DNA of 32,405 bases from assembly GCA_030524805.1 (NCBI GenBank), contig JAUNFY010000028.1, positions 1-32,405 of the forward strand, read 5' to 3'. A program made the position numbers and the translations under genes. This DNA comes from Bacteroidales bacterium. Its GTDB lineage: Bacteria > Bacteroidota > Bacteroidia > Bacteroidales > Muribaculaceae. The notes beneath the pieces are model-generated. The model did not search any database and was not told the origin of the DNA. It saw nothing but the letters and a program-made list of their open reading frames with translations. Positions 31,551-32,405 of this stretch are shown piece by piece (position 1 is the first letter of the stretch; each line of letters starts with the position of its first letter).

Positions 31551-32006
31551 CTATATATGCGGAATAGTGATGCAAATTATATATATGGAGATAGCTGCAA
31601 TTATCCATGGCACGAAGACCATGATGAAAAGCAACTTGAATCCATTTTTGAAAGAATAGATTTTTCTTCTTTTCTCCAACTCCATTGATTCATACTCCCG
31701 CATGGTTTGGTCGATAAAGGGCGCGTTTTTGACAGGACGTATCATTAAATATGCGATGCCGAAACACAAAACAAACATGGCAATGATCAAGGGAATGTTA
31801 TAACTTTCCAATGAGCCGTAGATGCGCGCACGTAGGAATACAAAAATCAGATAGATTGGAACGAGGGAGAACCCCAAAACACTCGTCATGATTGGATATT
31901 CTTCTTCAATACTGACAGGTTGCTTGAAATAAAACTCCGAGGCAGCCATTCGCATAAGAATCCATTTCCTGACAACATTGTTTCGTATTTTTTGCAATAT
32001 ATTCAT
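31551..32006 (-). CDS. Small integral membrane protein of unknown function
   Basis: The protein has 151 residues. Three hydrophobic segments are visible: about 42-60 (SVLGFSLVPIYLIFVFL), about 72-90 (PLIIAMFVLCFGIAYLMI) and about 125-147 (LLFIMVFVPWIIAAISIYII). Between the second and third is a charged stretch (MREYESMELEKRRKIYSFKN). I do not recognise a family. It is the first gene of a probable operon with the lipoprotein and two barrels, separated by 48 nt that contain a stem-loop motif. A role in the same envelope system is only suggested by position. Confidence 0.72.
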   Translation of the reverse strand: MNILQKIRNNVVRKWILMRMAASEFYFKQPVSIEEEYPIMTSVLGFSLVPIYLIFVFLRARIYGSLESYNIPLIIAMFVLCFGIAYLMIRPVKNAPFIDQTMREYESMELEKRRKIYSFKNGFKLLFIMVFVPWIIAAISIYIICITIPHI

Positions 32007-32019
32007 TTCATGTTTATTT

Positions 32020-32049
32020 TATGATTCGTAAATAAATTTATACAACTTC
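32020..32049 (-). repeat. Dispersed stem-loop motif in the leader of the membrane protein gene
   Basis: The minus strand reads GAAGTTGTATAAATTTATTT followed by ACGAATCATA, 13 nt before the ATG. This is one of the two full-length 30-bp copies; the other is at 10801-10830. Confidence 0.75.
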
Positions 32050-32071
32050 TTTGTTAAAACTGAATTAAGCG

Positions 32072-32079
32072 CAAAGATA
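32072..32079 (-). promoter_or_regulatory. -7 element of the envelope operon
   Basis: TATCTTTG on the minus strand fits TAnnTTTG; no clear TTTG lies at the usual distance upstream. A long palindrome (32088-32129) occupies the region where a -33 element or operator would be. The predicted leader is about 60 nt and contains a dispersed motif copy. Confidence 0.5.
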
Positions 32080-32087
32080 CAACAAAT

Positions 32088-32129
32088 AAAAATAACAACT
32101 CTCAACAAATGTTGAGAATTGTTATTTTT
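32088..32129. terminator. Long AT-rich palindrome (terminator or operator)
   Basis: Arms AAAAATAACAA-C-TCTCAACA and TGTTGAGA-A-TTGTTATTTTT pair over about 20 positions with one mismatch and a 2-nt loop. T-runs on both strands suit a bidirectional intrinsic terminator for whatever lies upstream on the minus strand. Its position beside the promoter at 32072 also suits an operator. Confidence 0.55.
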
Positions 32130-32199
32130 AACACTTTTTATTGCTTCAATCAGTTCTTTGTGTCTGATTGTCTGCTCATCTGCGCGCATGCGCTTGCTG

Positions 32200-32352
32200 T
32201 CAGGGACGTTTCTTATAGTCAGGTTCAAGGCTCATTTTCTGAGCATCATATACGGGTGCGCTTATCTCATTGCCGTTTTCGTCTGAATACGTGATTTTCA
32301 CAAGACCTCCATTTTCAGCTTTCAAAATGCTTTCCTGATTATTTATGTAATA
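32200..32352 (-). pseudogene. Possible gene remnant without start codon
   Basis: An open frame of about 50 codons on the minus strand reads like real protein (for example LKAENGGLVKITYSDENGNE, then ISAPVYDAQKM) but begins after an in-frame TGA (32353-32355). It has no ATG except late, at MSLEP. It could be the broken 3' end of a gene or a small gene with a GTG or TTG start. I do not recognise it. The remaining bases to the window edge (32356-32405) show nothing assignable. Confidence 0.3.
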
Positions 32353-32405
32353 TCACTAGTGTCTCTTAAAGAATGTTAATTAAATTCAAGGTCAAGGGTC
32401 GGATG

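Noticed and set aside
32019-32228. 69-codon minus-strand open frame upstream of the envelope operon
   Set aside because: It runs through the long palindrome, the -7 element and a dispersed motif copy, and shows no convincing domain.

Overview
This window looks like chromosomal DNA of a gut Bacteroidales bacterium, most likely Muribaculaceae-like. That rests on three things. Promoters repeatedly match the Bacteroidota pattern (TTTG, about 20 nt, then TAnnTTTG). The families present are typical of the phylum: a HU-CCDC81 protein, an Omp28-like lipoprotein, TonB-receptor-like barrels without energising partners nearby, and MacA as a lipoprotein. Coding is dense, with many ATGA/TGATG stop-start overlaps. 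The taxonomic call is inference from these features; no marker gene is present.

Layout. 1-2116: a cut-off tRNA-Gly, a secreted acidic protein, then a tRNA-Gly/tRNA-Leu operon with its own promoter and terminator. 2117-9041 (minus): an HU-CCDC81 membrane protein, then a tight operon read as TlpA thioredoxin, outer-membrane barrel (DUF6029-like), Omp28-like lipoprotein with a CxxC, DsbD and a TPR protein. The operon looks like an envelope thiol-disulfide relay. 9355-10509: lactaldehyde reductase FucO.

10862-12958 (minus) is an AT-rich three-gene operon of a WYL-domain regulator, a two-TM membrane protein and an Mrr-like nuclease, with a 27-bp palindrome in front of it. It resembles a small, self-repressed defence module and is my best candidate for an undescribed system. 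13300-14388 is a secreted protein of unknown role whose leader holds three successive stem-loops. 14444-16540 is a TonB-receptor-like barrel. 16899-18362 is a DUF1846 protein transcribed almost without a leader, divergent from a secreted GH43-like glycosidase (18474-20078). 20208-24657 (minus) is a complete TolC-MacA-MacB(ATPase)-MacB(permease) efflux operon. 24855-26246 is an AAA ATPase with a DUF234-type nuclease end. 26415-32006 (minus) is an envelope operon: a small membrane protein, a lipoprotein, two tandem paralogous outer-membrane barrels, and a lipoprotein resembling the SecD P1 head.

Running through the intergenic spaces is a dispersed motif of about 17-30 bp, core GAAGTTGTYTAAACTT often followed by ATTTACGAATCATA. 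It has ten recognisable copies, each able to form a short stem-loop and most of them in 5' leaders. I do not recognise it as a named element. No CRISPR array, rRNA gene or intact insertion sequence was seen.
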